NCBI RefSeq assembly: GCF_900582195.1
Contig: NZ_UTHA01000059.1
Span: forward strand, 1 to 44,028
Direction: 5' to 3'
DNA: 44,028 nt
From: Pseudomonas viridiflava
GTDB lineage: Bacteria; Pseudomonadota; Gammaproteobacteria; Pseudomonadales; Pseudomonadaceae
In this document: in pieces, positions 35,480 to 44,028 of the stretch
How the letters are laid out: each line of letters opens with the position of its first letter
Numbering within the stretch: position 1 is the stretch's first letter
The notes under the pieces: model-generated
Databases searched by the model: none
Told to the model about the DNA's origin: nothing
What the model saw: only the letters and a program-made list of their open reading frames with translations
Position numbers and translations under genes: made by a program

Positions 35480-37888
35480 TTGAAGAAATCCACCGAAGCA
35501 CCAAAAACAGTCGTTCCGCTCTGGCGCCAACAGTTGCACTACCGGCTCAAGGAAGGTGCATTGATCGCCATCGGTGCCTTGTGCCTGTTCCTGATGATGG
35601 CTTTGCTGACCTACGGCAAGGACGATCCGGGCTGGAGCCACAACAGCAAGATCGATGACGTGCAGAATTTCGGCGGCCCGGCGGGCTCCTACAGCGCTGA
35701 CATCCTGTTCATGGTGCTGGGTTACTTCGCCTACATCTTCCCGTTGCTGCTGGCGATCAAGGCCTACCAGATTTTCCGCCAGCGCCACGAGCCGTGGCAG
35801 TGGAGCGGCTGGCTGTTCTCCTGGCGCCTGATCGGTCTGGTGTTCCTGGTACTGTCCGGCGCTGCGCTGGCGCATCTGCATTTCCACGCAGCGTCGGGTC
35901 TGCCGGCGGGTGCGGGTGGGGCACTGGGCGAAAGCCTTGGCAATCTGGCGAAGAATGCGCTGAACATTCAGGGCAGCACACTGTTGTTCATCGCGCTGTT
36001 CCTGTTTGGCCTGACGGTGTTCACTGACCTGTCGTGGTTCAAGGTGATGGACATCACCGGCAAGATCACCCTTGATCTGTTCGAACTGTTTCAAGGCGCG
36101 CTCAATCGCTGGTGGTCGGCGCGTACCGAACGCAAACAACTGGTCGCGCAATTGCGTGAAGTCGACGATCGCGTGCATGACGTGGTCGCGCCGACGGTGA
36201 CCGACAAACGTGAGCAGGCCAAAGTCAAAGAACGCTTGATCGAACGTGAGCAAGCCCTCAGCAAGCACATGTCCGATCGCGAGAAACAAGTGCCACCGGT
36301 TATCGCCCCGGCCCCGGCCAAAGCGCCCGAGCCAAGCAAGCGCGTGCAGAAAGAGAAACAGGTGCCGTTGTTCGTCGACAGCGCTGTGGAAGGCACCTTG
36401 CCGCCGATCTCGATTCTTGATCCTGCGGAAAAGAAGCAACTCAACTACTCACCGGAATCCCTGGCGGCGGTCGGCCATTTGCTGGAGATCAAACTCAAGG
36501 AGTTCGGTGTCGAGGTCACGGTGGATTCGATCCATCCGGGCCCGGTGATTACCCGTTACGAAATTCAGCCGGCCGCCGGCGTGAAAGTCAGCCGCATCGC
36601 CAACCTGGCCAAAGACCTTGCACGTTCGCTGGCCGTGACCAGTGTGCGGGTGGTCGAGGTAATTCCGGGCAAGACCACGGTCGGTATCGAGATCCCCAAC
36701 GAAGACCGACAGATCGTGCGCTTCTCCGAAGTGCTGTCGACGCCTGAATACGACAACTTCAAATCGCCGGTCACTCTGGCGCTGGGGCATGACATCGGTG
36801 GTAAGCCGGTGATCACTGACCTGGCGAAGATGCCGCACTTGCTGGTGGCCGGTACCACCGGTTCCGGTAAGTCGGTGGGCGTGAACGCGATGATTCTGTC
36901 GATCCTGTTCAAGTCTGGCCCGGAAGACGCCAAACTGATCATGATCGACCCGAAGATGTTGGAACTGTCGATTTACGAAGGCATTCCGCACCTGCTGTGC
37001 CCGGTCGTCACCGACATGAAAGACGCCGCCAACGCCCTGCGCTGGAGCGTTGCCGAGATGGAACGCCGCTACAAACTGATGGCGAAGATGGGCGTGCGAA
37101 ACCTGTCCGGCTTCAACGCCAAGGTCAAGGAAGCCCAGGACGCCGGCGAGCCGTTGAGCGATCCGCTGTACAAGCGCGAAAGCATTCACGACGAAGCACC
37201 ATTGCTGCAGAAGTTGCCAACCATCGTTGTGGTGGTGGACGAATTCGCCGACATGATGATGATCGTCGGCAAGAAAGTTGAAGAACTGATCGCCCGCATC
37301 GCCCAGAAGGCGCGGGCCGCCGGTATTCACTTGATCCTCGCGACCCAGCGGCCGTCGGTGGACGTGATCACCGGTCTGATCAAGGCCAACATTCCGACGC
37401 GTATGGCGTTCCAGGTGTCGAGCAAGATCGACTCACGGACCATTATCGATCAGGGCGGCGCCGAACAGCTGCTCGGTCACGGTGACATGCTTTACATGCC
37501 ACCGGGCACCAGCCTGCCGATCCGCGTTCACGGTGCGTTCGTTTCCGACGATGAAGTACACCGCGTGGTCGAAGCGTGGAAACTGCGCGGCGCCCCGGAA
37601 TACAACGACGACATCCTCAATGGTGTCGAAGAAGCGGGCAGCGGTTTTGAAGGCAGCAGCGGTGGTGGCGATGGCGATGATCCGGAAGCCGACGCGCTGT
37701 ATGACGAAGCGGTACAGTTCGTACTCGAAAGCCGTCGCGCCTCGATTTCCGCGGTACAGCGCAAGTTGAAGATCGGCTACAACCGCGCCGCACGGATGAT
37801 CGAAGCCATGGAAATGGCCGGGGTCGTCACCTCGATGAACACCAACGGTTCCCGTGAAGTCCTGGCCCCGGGCCCGGTACGCGACTGA
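35480..37888 (+). CDS. ftsK: DNA translocase FtsK
   Basis: Septal DNA pump that moves chromosome termini and activates XerCD at dif. From a TTG at 35480 the product is 802 residues ([19 protein letters not shown]). Four N-terminal membrane segments lie within about 1-185, then a charged linker much shorter than in E. coli, an alpha/beta motor with Walker [13 protein letters not shown] (about 458) and Walker [13 protein letters not shown], and the gamma winged helix ([20 protein letters not shown]) that reads KOPS. No ATG or GTG gives the expected N terminus; the frame to 35276 is leader. The TTG choice is inference. Confidence 0.93.
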   Translation: MKKSTEAPKTVVPLWRQQLHYRLKEGALIAIGALCLFLMMALLTYGKDDPGWSHNSKIDDVQNFGGPAGSYSADILFMVLGYFAYIFPLLLAIKAYQIFRQRHEPWQWSGWLFSWRLIGLVFLVLSGAALAHLHFHAASGLPAGAGGALGESLGNLAKNALNIQGSTLLFIALFLFGLTVFTDLSWFKVMDITGKITLDLFELFQGALNRWWSARTERKQLVAQLREVDDRVHDVVAPTVTDKREQAKVKERLIEREQALSKHMSDREKQVPPVIAPAPAKAPEPSKRVQKEKQVPLFVDSAVEGTLPPISILDPAEKKQLNYSPESLAAVGHLLEIKLKEFGVEVTVDSIHPGPVITRYEIQPAAGVKVSRIANLAKDLARSLAVTSVRVVEVIPGKTTVGIEIPNEDRQIVRFSEVLSTPEYDNFKSPVTLALGHDIGGKPVITDLAKMPHLLVAGTTGSGKSVGVNAMILSILFKSGPEDAKLIMIDPKMLELSIYEGIPHLLCPVVTDMKDAANALRWSVAEMERRYKLMAKMGVRNLSGFNAKVKEAQDAGEPLSDPLYKRESIHDEAPLLQKLPTIVVVVDEFADMMMIVGKKVEELIARIAQKARAAGIHLILATQRPSVDVITGLIKANIPTRMAFQVSSKIDSRTIIDQGGAEQLLGHGDMLYMPPGTSLPIRVHGAFVSDDEVHRVVEAWKLRGAPEYNDDILNGVEEAGSGFEGSSGGGDGDDPEADALYDEAVQFVLESRRASISAVQRKLKIGYNRAARMIEAMEMAGVVTSMNTNGSREVLAPGPVRD

Positions 37889-37955
37889 TTGCAAACGCAA
37901 GAGGCGGGACAATGATGTGCCGCCGCTCTCCCAACGAGTATTCAAGAGGACTCCC

Positions 37956-38576
37956 ATGCGTCTTATCCGCATGTTGCTGCCAGTACTGGCGCTGACCACT
38001 CTCACGGCCCACGCCGATGACAAGGACGTGGCGCGTCTGACCCAATTGCTGGAAACATCCAAGACCCTGAGCGCGAACTTCTCGCAGCTGACCCTCGACG
38101 GCAGCGGCACGCAGTTGCAGGAAACCACCGGCAACATGACCCTGCAGCGTCCCGGCCTGTTCTACTGGCACACCAACGCGCCAGCCGAGCAGACCATGGT
38201 TTCCGACGGCAAGAAAGTCACCCTGTGGGACCCGGATCTGGAACAGGCCACCATCAAGAAGCTCGACGAGCGTCTGACCCAGACCCCGGCACTGCTGTTG
38301 TCTGGTGATGTGTCGAAGATCAGCCAGAGCTTTGATATTTCCGCGAAAGAGGCGGGCGGCGTGATCGACTTCACCCTCAAGCCGAAAACCAAGGACACCC
38401 TGTTCGACAACCTGCGTCTGTCGTTCCGCAACGGTCTGCTCAATGACATGCAACTGATCGACAGCGTCGGCCAGCGCACCAACATCCTGTTTACCGGGGT
38501 CAAGGCCAACGAGCCGGTGCCGGCATCGAAGTTCAAGTTCGACATCCCCAAGGGTGCCGACGTGATCCAGGAATAA
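37956..38576 (+). CDS. lolA: outer-membrane lipoprotein carrier protein LolA
   Basis: Periplasmic chaperone that carries lipoproteins from LolCDE to LolB. The 206 residues start with a signal peptide ([20 protein letters not shown], cleavage about residue 20). Family stretches follow: [31 protein letters not shown] and [16 protein letters not shown]. The ATG at 37956 has AAGAGGA about 6 bp upstream. It lies 67 bp after ftsK, as in many gammaproteobacteria. Confidence 0.96.
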   Translation: MRLIRMLLPVLALTTLTAHADDKDVARLTQLLETSKTLSANFSQLTLDGSGTQLQETTGNMTLQRPGLFYWHTNAPAEQTMVSDGKKVTLWDPDLEQATIKKLDERLTQTPALLLSGDVSKISQSFDISAKEAGGVIDFTLKPKTKDTLFDNLRLSFRNGLLNDMQLIDSVGQRTNILFTGVKANEPVPASKFKFDIPKGADVIQE

Positions 38577-38584
38577 ACGCAAAA

Positions 38585-38682
38585 CCCCTGTGGGAGCGAG
38601 CCTGCTCGCGAAAGCGATATTTCATCCAGCATTAATAGTGACTGATACACCGCTTTCGCGAGCAGGCTCGCTCCCACAAGGG
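38585..38682. repeat. REPIN (paired inverted REP sequences)
   Basis: CCCCTGTGGGAGCGAGCCTG begins at about 38585 and its inverted partner (CAGGCTCGCTCCCACAAGGG) ends near 38682, with CGCGAAAGCG and CGCTTTCGCG inner ends and a spacer of about 35 bp. It lies directly past the lolA stop and separates lolA from rarA. Confidence 0.9.
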
Positions 38683-38724
38683 CAAATGATCGACTTGATC
38701 AAATAGAGGTTTCAACGCTACGTG

Positions 38725-40047
38725 ATGGATCTGTTTCGCAGTGCACCGATTGCCCAGCCACTGGCCGCGCGTTTGCGTGCGACCAATCTGGATGAGTACG
38801 TCGGTCAGGAGCACGTGCTCGCTCGCGGCAAGCCTCTGCGTGAGGCGCTGGAGCAGGGTGCCCTGCATTCGATGATCTTCTGGGGCCCGCCGGGCGTGGG
38901 TAAAACCACCTTGGCGCGGTTGCTTGCGGAAGTCTCGGACGCGCACTTCGAAACAGTCTCGGCAGTGCTTGCCGGGGTCAAGGAGATCCGTCAGGCCGTT
39001 GAAATCGCCAAGCAGCAGGCCGGCCAGTACGGCAAGCGCACAATTCTGTTCGTCGATGAAGTGCACCGCTTCAACAAGTCCCAGCAGGACGCATTCCTGC
39101 CGTACGTTGAAGACGGCACGCTGATCTTCATCGGTGCCACCACTGAAAACCCTTCGTTCGAACTCAACAACGCTCTGTTGTCGCGCGCCCGCGTCTACGT
39201 GCTGAAAAGCCTCGACGAAGCGGCGCTGCGCAAGCTGGTGCACCGCGCGCTTACCGAAGAGCGTGGCTTGGGCAAGCGCAACCTGACGTTGAATGATGAA
39301 GGCTTCCAGATGTTGCTGTCGGCCGCCGATGGTGATGGCCGGCGGTTGCTCAACCTTCTGGAAAACGCCTCGGATCTGGCTGAAGACAACAGCGAAATCG
39401 GCACCGAGTTGCTGCAAAGCCTGCTCGGCGACACGCGTCGGCGTTTCGACAAGGGCGGTGAAGCGTTCTACGACCAGATCTCGGCACTGCACAAGTCGGT
39501 GCGCGGCTCCAATCCCGACGGCGCGCTGTACTGGTTTGCGCGGATGATCGACGGCGGTTGCGATCCGCTGTACCTGGCCCGGCGTGTAGTGCGCATGGCC
39601 AGCGAGGACATCGGCAATGCCGATCCGCGCGCTCTGAGCCTGTGCCTCGCGGCGTGGGAAGTACAAGAGCGCCTCGGCAGCCCGGAAGGCGAGTTGGCCG
39701 TCGCGCAGGCCATCACTTATCTGGCCTGCGCGCCGAAGAGCAACGCGGTTTACATGGGTTTCAAAACTGCCCTGCGTGCCGCTGCTGAAAACGGCTCGCT
39801 GGAAGTGCCGCTGCACTTGCGCAACGCACCGACCAAACTGATGAAACAATTGGGCTACGGTGACGAATACCGCTACGCCCATGACGAGCCGGATGCTTAT
39901 GCCGCTGGCGAAGACTATTTCCCGGAAGAACTCGATCCCATTCCGTTCTATCAACCGGTGCCGCGCGGCCTGGAATTGAAGATCGGCGAGAAACTCAACC
40001 ACCTCGCTCAACTCGACCGTTTAAGCCCTCGGCAGCGGAGAAAATAG
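38725..40047 (+). CDS. rarA: replication-associated recombination protein A (RarA/MgsA)
   Basis: AAA+ ATPase of the clamp-loader type that acts at stalled forks. The 440 residues carry Walker [10 protein letters not shown] (about 54-62), Walker [11 protein letters not shown] and the sensor [10 protein letters not shown], then the RarA tetramerisation tail ([20 protein letters not shown]). ATG 38725 ([18 protein letters not shown]) is preferred to the GTG just before it. The stop TAG shares one base with the crcB GTG. Confidence 0.96.
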   Translation: MDLFRSAPIAQPLAARLRATNLDEYVGQEHVLARGKPLREALEQGALHSMIFWGPPGVGKTTLARLLAEVSDAHFETVSAVLAGVKEIRQAVEIAKQQAGQYGKRTILFVDEVHRFNKSQQDAFLPYVEDGTLIFIGATTENPSFELNNALLSRARVYVLKSLDEAALRKLVHRALTEERGLGKRNLTLNDEGFQMLLSAADGDGRRLLNLLENASDLAEDNSEIGTELLQSLLGDTRRRFDKGGEAFYDQISALHKSVRGSNPDGALYWFARMIDGGCDPLYLARRVVRMASEDIGNADPRALSLCLAAWEVQERLGSPEGELAVAQAITYLACAPKSNAVYMGFKTALRAAAENGSLEVPLHLRNAPTKLMKQLGYGDEYRYAHDEPDAYAAGEDYFPEELDPIPFYQPVPRGLELKIGEKLNHLAQLDRLSPRQRRK

Positions 40048-40421
40048 TGCTTCCATTGATTGTTGCGGTCTCCGTCGGCGGTGTCGCCGGCACGTTGTTG
40101 CGCTTCGCCACCGGTAATTGGGTCAACGCCAATTGGCCGCGGCACTTCTATACCGCGACGCTGGCCGTTAATATCGTGGGCTGTCTGTTGATTGGCGTGT
40201 TGTACGGCCTGTTTTTGATACGCCCGGAGGTGCCGATCGAGGTGCGTGCCGGGTTGATGGTCGGCTTCCTCGGGGGGCTGACGACTTTTTCATCCTTTTC
40301 ACTGGATACGGTGCGCCTGCTGGAAAGCGGGCAAGTGCCGCTGGCCCTGGGCTATGCGGCACTCAGCGTATTCGGCGGGCTGCTCGCGACGTGGGCTGGC
40401 CTGTCTTTGACCAAACTTTGA
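40047..40421 (+). CDS. crcB: fluoride channel CrcB/Fluc
   Basis: Small dual-topology membrane protein that exports fluoride as an antiparallel dimer. The 124 residues show four hydrophobic segments, the N-terminal [10 protein letters not shown] motif and the central [13 protein letters not shown] motif. Translation starts at GTG 40047, overlapping the rarA stop by one base (TAGTG), so it is probably coupled; there is no room for a fluoride riboswitch directly upstream. serS follows by 15 bp. Confidence 0.95.
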   Translation: MLPLIVAVSVGGVAGTLLRFATGNWVNANWPRHFYTATLAVNIVGCLLIGVLYGLFLIRPEVPIEVRAGLMVGFLGGLTTFSSFSLDTVRLLESGQVPLALGYAALSVFGGLLATWAGLSLTKL

Positions 40422-40424
40422 TAA

Positions 40425-41717
<1,293 letters not shown>

Positions 41718-43112
41718 ATGAAATATCTGCCGCTGTTTCACAACCTGCGCGGCAGTCGTGTGTTGGTCGTCGGTGGGGGGGAAATTGCCTTGCGCAAATC
41801 CCGCCTGCTGGCCGATGCCGGTGCGCTGCTGCGGGTGGTCGCACCTGAAATCGAAACGCAACTGCGCGAGCTGGTTACAGCCTCTGGCGGTGAATGCCTG
41901 TTACGCGGTTACGTCGAGGCGGATCTGGACGGTTGTGGGCTGATCATTGCCGCCACCGACGACGAAACGCTGAACGCACAAGTTTCCACCGATGCTCACA
42001 AGCGCTGCGTGCCGGTCAACGTGGTCGATGCGCCTGCCTTGTGCAGCGTGATTTTCCCGGCGATCGTCGATCGCTCGCCGCTGATCATCGCGGTGTCCAG
42101 TGGCGGCGATGCGCCGGTGCTGGCGCGTTTGATCCGGGCCAAGATCGAAACCTGGATTCCTTCGACTTACGGTCAGTTGGCCGGACTCGCCGCGCGTTTC
42201 CGCAATCAGGTGAAAAGCCTGTTTCCGGATGTGCAGCAGCGTCGTGGCTTCTGGGAAGACGTGTTTCAGGGGCCGATTGCCGATCGGCAACTGGCCGGGC
42301 AGGGCGCGGAAGCCGAGCGTCTGCTGCAAGCCAAGATCGATGGTGAAGCCATGGTCACGACCGGTGAGGTGTATCTGGTCGGGGCTGGTCCGGGCGATCC
42401 GGATCTGCTGACCTTCAAGGCTTTGCGTCTGATGCAGCAGGCCGACGTGGTGCTCTACGACCGTTTGGTCGCTCCGGCGATTCTTGAGCTGTGCCGTCGT
42501 GATGCCGAGCGGGTTTATGTCGGCAAACGTCGTGCTGATCACGCCGTGCCGCAGGATCAGATCAACCAGCAACTGGTCGATCTGGCCAAGGCCGGCAAAC
42601 GCGTGGTGCGCTTGAAGGGCGGTGATCCGTTTATCTTCGGTCGTGGCGGCGAAGAGATCGAAGAACTGGCGGCCCACGGCATTCCGTTTCAGGTGGTGCC
42701 GGGTATTACGGCGGCCAGTGGTTGCGCGGCGTATGCCGGGATTCCGCTGACCCATCGTGATTACGCGCAGTCGGTGCGTTTTGTCACCGGCCATTTGAAG
42801 GACGGTTCCACCGATCTGCCATGGGTCGACCTCGTCGCCCCGGCGCAGACGCTGGTGTTCTACATGGGGCTGGTCGGCTTGCCGGTTATTTGCGAACAAC
42901 TGATCAAGCATGGTCGTTCAGCCGATACCCCGGCGGCATTGATTCAACAGGGCACCACGGTCAATCAGCGGGTCTTTACCGGCACCCTGGCCGATTTGCC
43001 GCGACTGGTGGCGGAGCATGAAGTGCATGCGCCGACACTGGTAATCGTTGGTGAAGTGGTGCAACTGCGCGAGAAACTGGCGTGGTTCGAGGGCGCTCAG
43101 GCGCAGGTCTGA
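41718..43112 (+). CDS. cysG: siroheme synthase CysG
   Basis: Three-activity fusion that makes siroheme for sulfite and nitrite reductases. The 464 residues start [20 protein letters not shown] with the NAD site [14 protein letters not shown] (about 17-30) of the dehydrogenase/ferrochelatase half (about 1-205). The C-terminal SUMT methylase half (about 215-464) has [15 protein letters not shown] and [18 protein letters not shown]. It is directly coupled to serS (TAA-ATG, no gap), which is the usual Pseudomonas arrangement. Confidence 0.97.
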   Translation: MKYLPLFHNLRGSRVLVVGGGEIALRKSRLLADAGALLRVVAPEIETQLRELVTASGGECLLRGYVEADLDGCGLIIAATDDETLNAQVSTDAHKRCVPVNVVDAPALCSVIFPAIVDRSPLIIAVSSGGDAPVLARLIRAKIETWIPSTYGQLAGLAARFRNQVKSLFPDVQQRRGFWEDVFQGPIADRQLAGQGAEAERLLQAKIDGEAMVTTGEVYLVGAGPGDPDLLTFKALRLMQQADVVLYDRLVAPAILELCRRDAERVYVGKRRADHAVPQDQINQQLVDLAKAGKRVVRLKGGDPFIFGRGGEEIEELAAHGIPFQVVPGITAASGCAAYAGIPLTHRDYAQSVRFVTGHLKDGSTDLPWVDLVAPAQTLVFYMGLVGLPVICEQLIKHGRSADTPAALIQQGTTVNQRVFTGTLADLPRLVAEHEVHAPTLVIVGEVVQLREKLAWFEGAQAQV

Positions 43113-43127
43113 AAACCGAGTTGACCC

Positions 43128-43206
43128 ATTCGCGAGCAAGCTCGCTCCCACAAGGGATTTGTGAACGACACAGATCCAGTGTGGGAGCGAGCTTGCTCGC
43201 GAAGAT
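43128..43206. repeat. REPIN (paired inverted REP sequences)
   Basis: TTCGCGAGCAAGCTCGCTCC begins at about 43129 and its partner (GGGAGCGAGCTTGCTCGCGA) ends near 43202; CACAAGGG and AGTGTG lie at the inner ends. It fills the convergent gap between cysG and the minus-strand gene at 43229. Confidence 0.9.
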
Positions 43207-43228
43207 GCCTTCCAAAACCCTATAAATG

Positions 43229-44028
43229 TCAGCGTTTTCGCCAAACCCCTTTGCCGTTCAACCGCGCCCGATCATGCGCCACGGTGAAATCCTGCTCCGG
43301 CCCCTTCGGCACAACCCCTGTCGGGTTAATGGTCTTGTGACTGCCGTAGTAGTGATTCTTGATGTGCTGGAAATCCACCGTCTCGGCAATCCCCGGCATC
43401 TGATACATCTCCCGCAGCCAGTTCGACAGGTTCGGATAATCGGCAATGCGCCGCAGATTGCACTTGAAGTGCCCGTGATACACCGCATCAAACCGAATGA
43501 TCGTAGTGAACAGGCGCACGTCAGCTTCAGTGAGGTATTCGCCGCTCAGATAGCGGTTTGCGCTTAAAACGCCTTCAAGGTGATCGAGTTCGGCAAACAC
43601 CTCATCGAACGCTTCTTCATAAGCCTGTTGCGACGTCGCAAAGCCTGCGCGATACACGCCGTTGTTCACCGCCGGATAAATCCGCTCGTTCAGCGCATCG
43701 ATTTCACCGCGCAGTGGCGCCGGGTAGAAGTCCAGATCGTTGCCCGTCAAACCATCGAACGCGCTGTTGAACATGCGGATGATTTCCGCCGACTCATTAC
43801 TGACGATGCGCTTGAGCTTTTTGTCCCACAGCACGGGCACGGTGACGCGGCCGGTGTAATCGGCCGTGTCGGCGGTATAGCGCTGGTGCATGAAGTCGAA
43901 GTTGTCGAGCTTATCGCCCGTCGAGCCGAGTGCTTTGTCGAAGGTCCAGCCGTTCTCCAGCATCAACCAACTCACCACCGAGACGTCGATGAGGCTTTCC
44001 AGGCCTTTGAGCTTGCGCAGGATCAACG
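43229..44028 (-). CDS. yqjG: glutathionyl-hydroquinone reductase (Xi-class GST), 5' end missing
   Basis: Reduces glutathionyl-hydroquinones; homologous to E. coli YqjG/EcmB. Only the last 267 or so codons are here; the gene runs off the right edge. The visible protein begins TLILRKLKGLESLIDVSVVS, so the catalytic CPWAHR motif expected just before it would be immediately outside the window. Family phrases seen: VPVLWDKKLKRIVSNESAEI, NERIYPAVNNGVYRAGFATSQ and LRRIADYPNLSNWLREMYQ. A TTG at 44024-44026 is Leu, not the true start. The full protein would be about 330 residues. Confidence 0.92.
   Translation of the reverse strand, partial: LILRKLKGLESLIDVSVVSWLMLENGWTFDKALGSTGDKLDNFDFMHQRYTADTADYTGRVTVPVLWDKKLKRIVSNESAEIIRMFNSAFDGLTGNDLDFYPAPLRGEIDALNERIYPAVNNGVYRAGFATSQQAYEEAFDEVFAELDHLEGVLSANRYLSGEYLTEADVRLFTTIIRFDAVYHGHFKCNLRRIADYPNLSNWLREMYQMPGIAETVDFQHIKNHYYGSHKTINPTGVVPKGPEQDFTVAHDRARLNGKGVWRKR

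Noticed and set aside
39950..40046. Fluoride riboswitch upstream of crcB
   Set aside because: crcB starts at the rarA stop, and no riboswitch-like fold or non-coding space precedes it.

Overview
The window looks like chromosome of a Pseudomonas of the P. fluorescens group. The gene order nuoN..nuoA - aceA - (orphan secretin-like) - GNAT - roxA-like - purB - hflD - mnmA - nudix - monomeric IDH / dimeric IDH - cspD - clpS-clpA - infA - ate(bpt) - aat - trxB - ftsK - lolA - rarA - crcB - serS - cysG matches, from memory, the conserved Pseudomonas block (P. aeruginosa PA2649 down to about PA2611). Typical P. fluorescens REP sequences (GTGGGAGCGAGCYTGCTCGCG type) lie in several gaps. Coding is dense, GC-rich and almost entirely housekeeping. 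No tRNA, rRNA, IS transposase, phage gene or CRISPR array was seen.

Layout. 1-195: left edge, holding an exact 80-bp second copy of part of nuoN, a REP-like sequence and the nuo terminator. 196-15134 (minus): complete 13-gene nuo operon for respiratory complex I, with nuoC and nuoD fused and a strong hairpin between nuoF and nuoG. 15135-15781: AT-rich nuo upstream region with an operator-like dyad and a Fur-like box, then a REPIN and the aceA terminator. 15782-17541 (minus): aceA (isocitrate lyase) with a good sigma70-like promoter, directly preceded by a perfect 10-bp-arm dyad that resembles the carbon-metabolism repressor RccR site. 17582-24009 (minus): orphan secretin-fold periplasmic protein, GNAT acetyltransferase overlapping a RoxA/YcfD-type ribosomal oxygenase, purB, hflD-mnmA-nudix.

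24142-28105: two unrelated NADP isocitrate dehydrogenases, monomeric (minus) and dimeric (plus), divergent from one 481-bp gap. With aceA nearby, both arms of the isocitrate branch point lie within about 12 kb. 28187-31407: cspD, then clpS-clpA. 31408-32382 is a 975-bp gene-free convergent gap filled by a composite nested inverted repeat. 32383-35182 (minus): infA, ate/bpt, aat, trxB. ClpS, ClpA, Bpt and Aat together form the bacterial N-degron pathway.

35480-43112 (plus): ftsK, lolA, REPIN, rarA-crcB-serS-cysG, tightly packed from rarA on. 43113-44028: REPIN and the 3' part of a glutathionyl-hydroquinone reductase gene (minus) cut by the right edge, just after where its catalytic Cys motif should be.

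No wholly new multi-gene system is evident. The most interesting signals are non-coding: the duplicated nuoN fragment, the aceA operator/promoter, the clpA-infA composite inverted repeat, and the hairpins and dyads in and upstream of the nuo operon.
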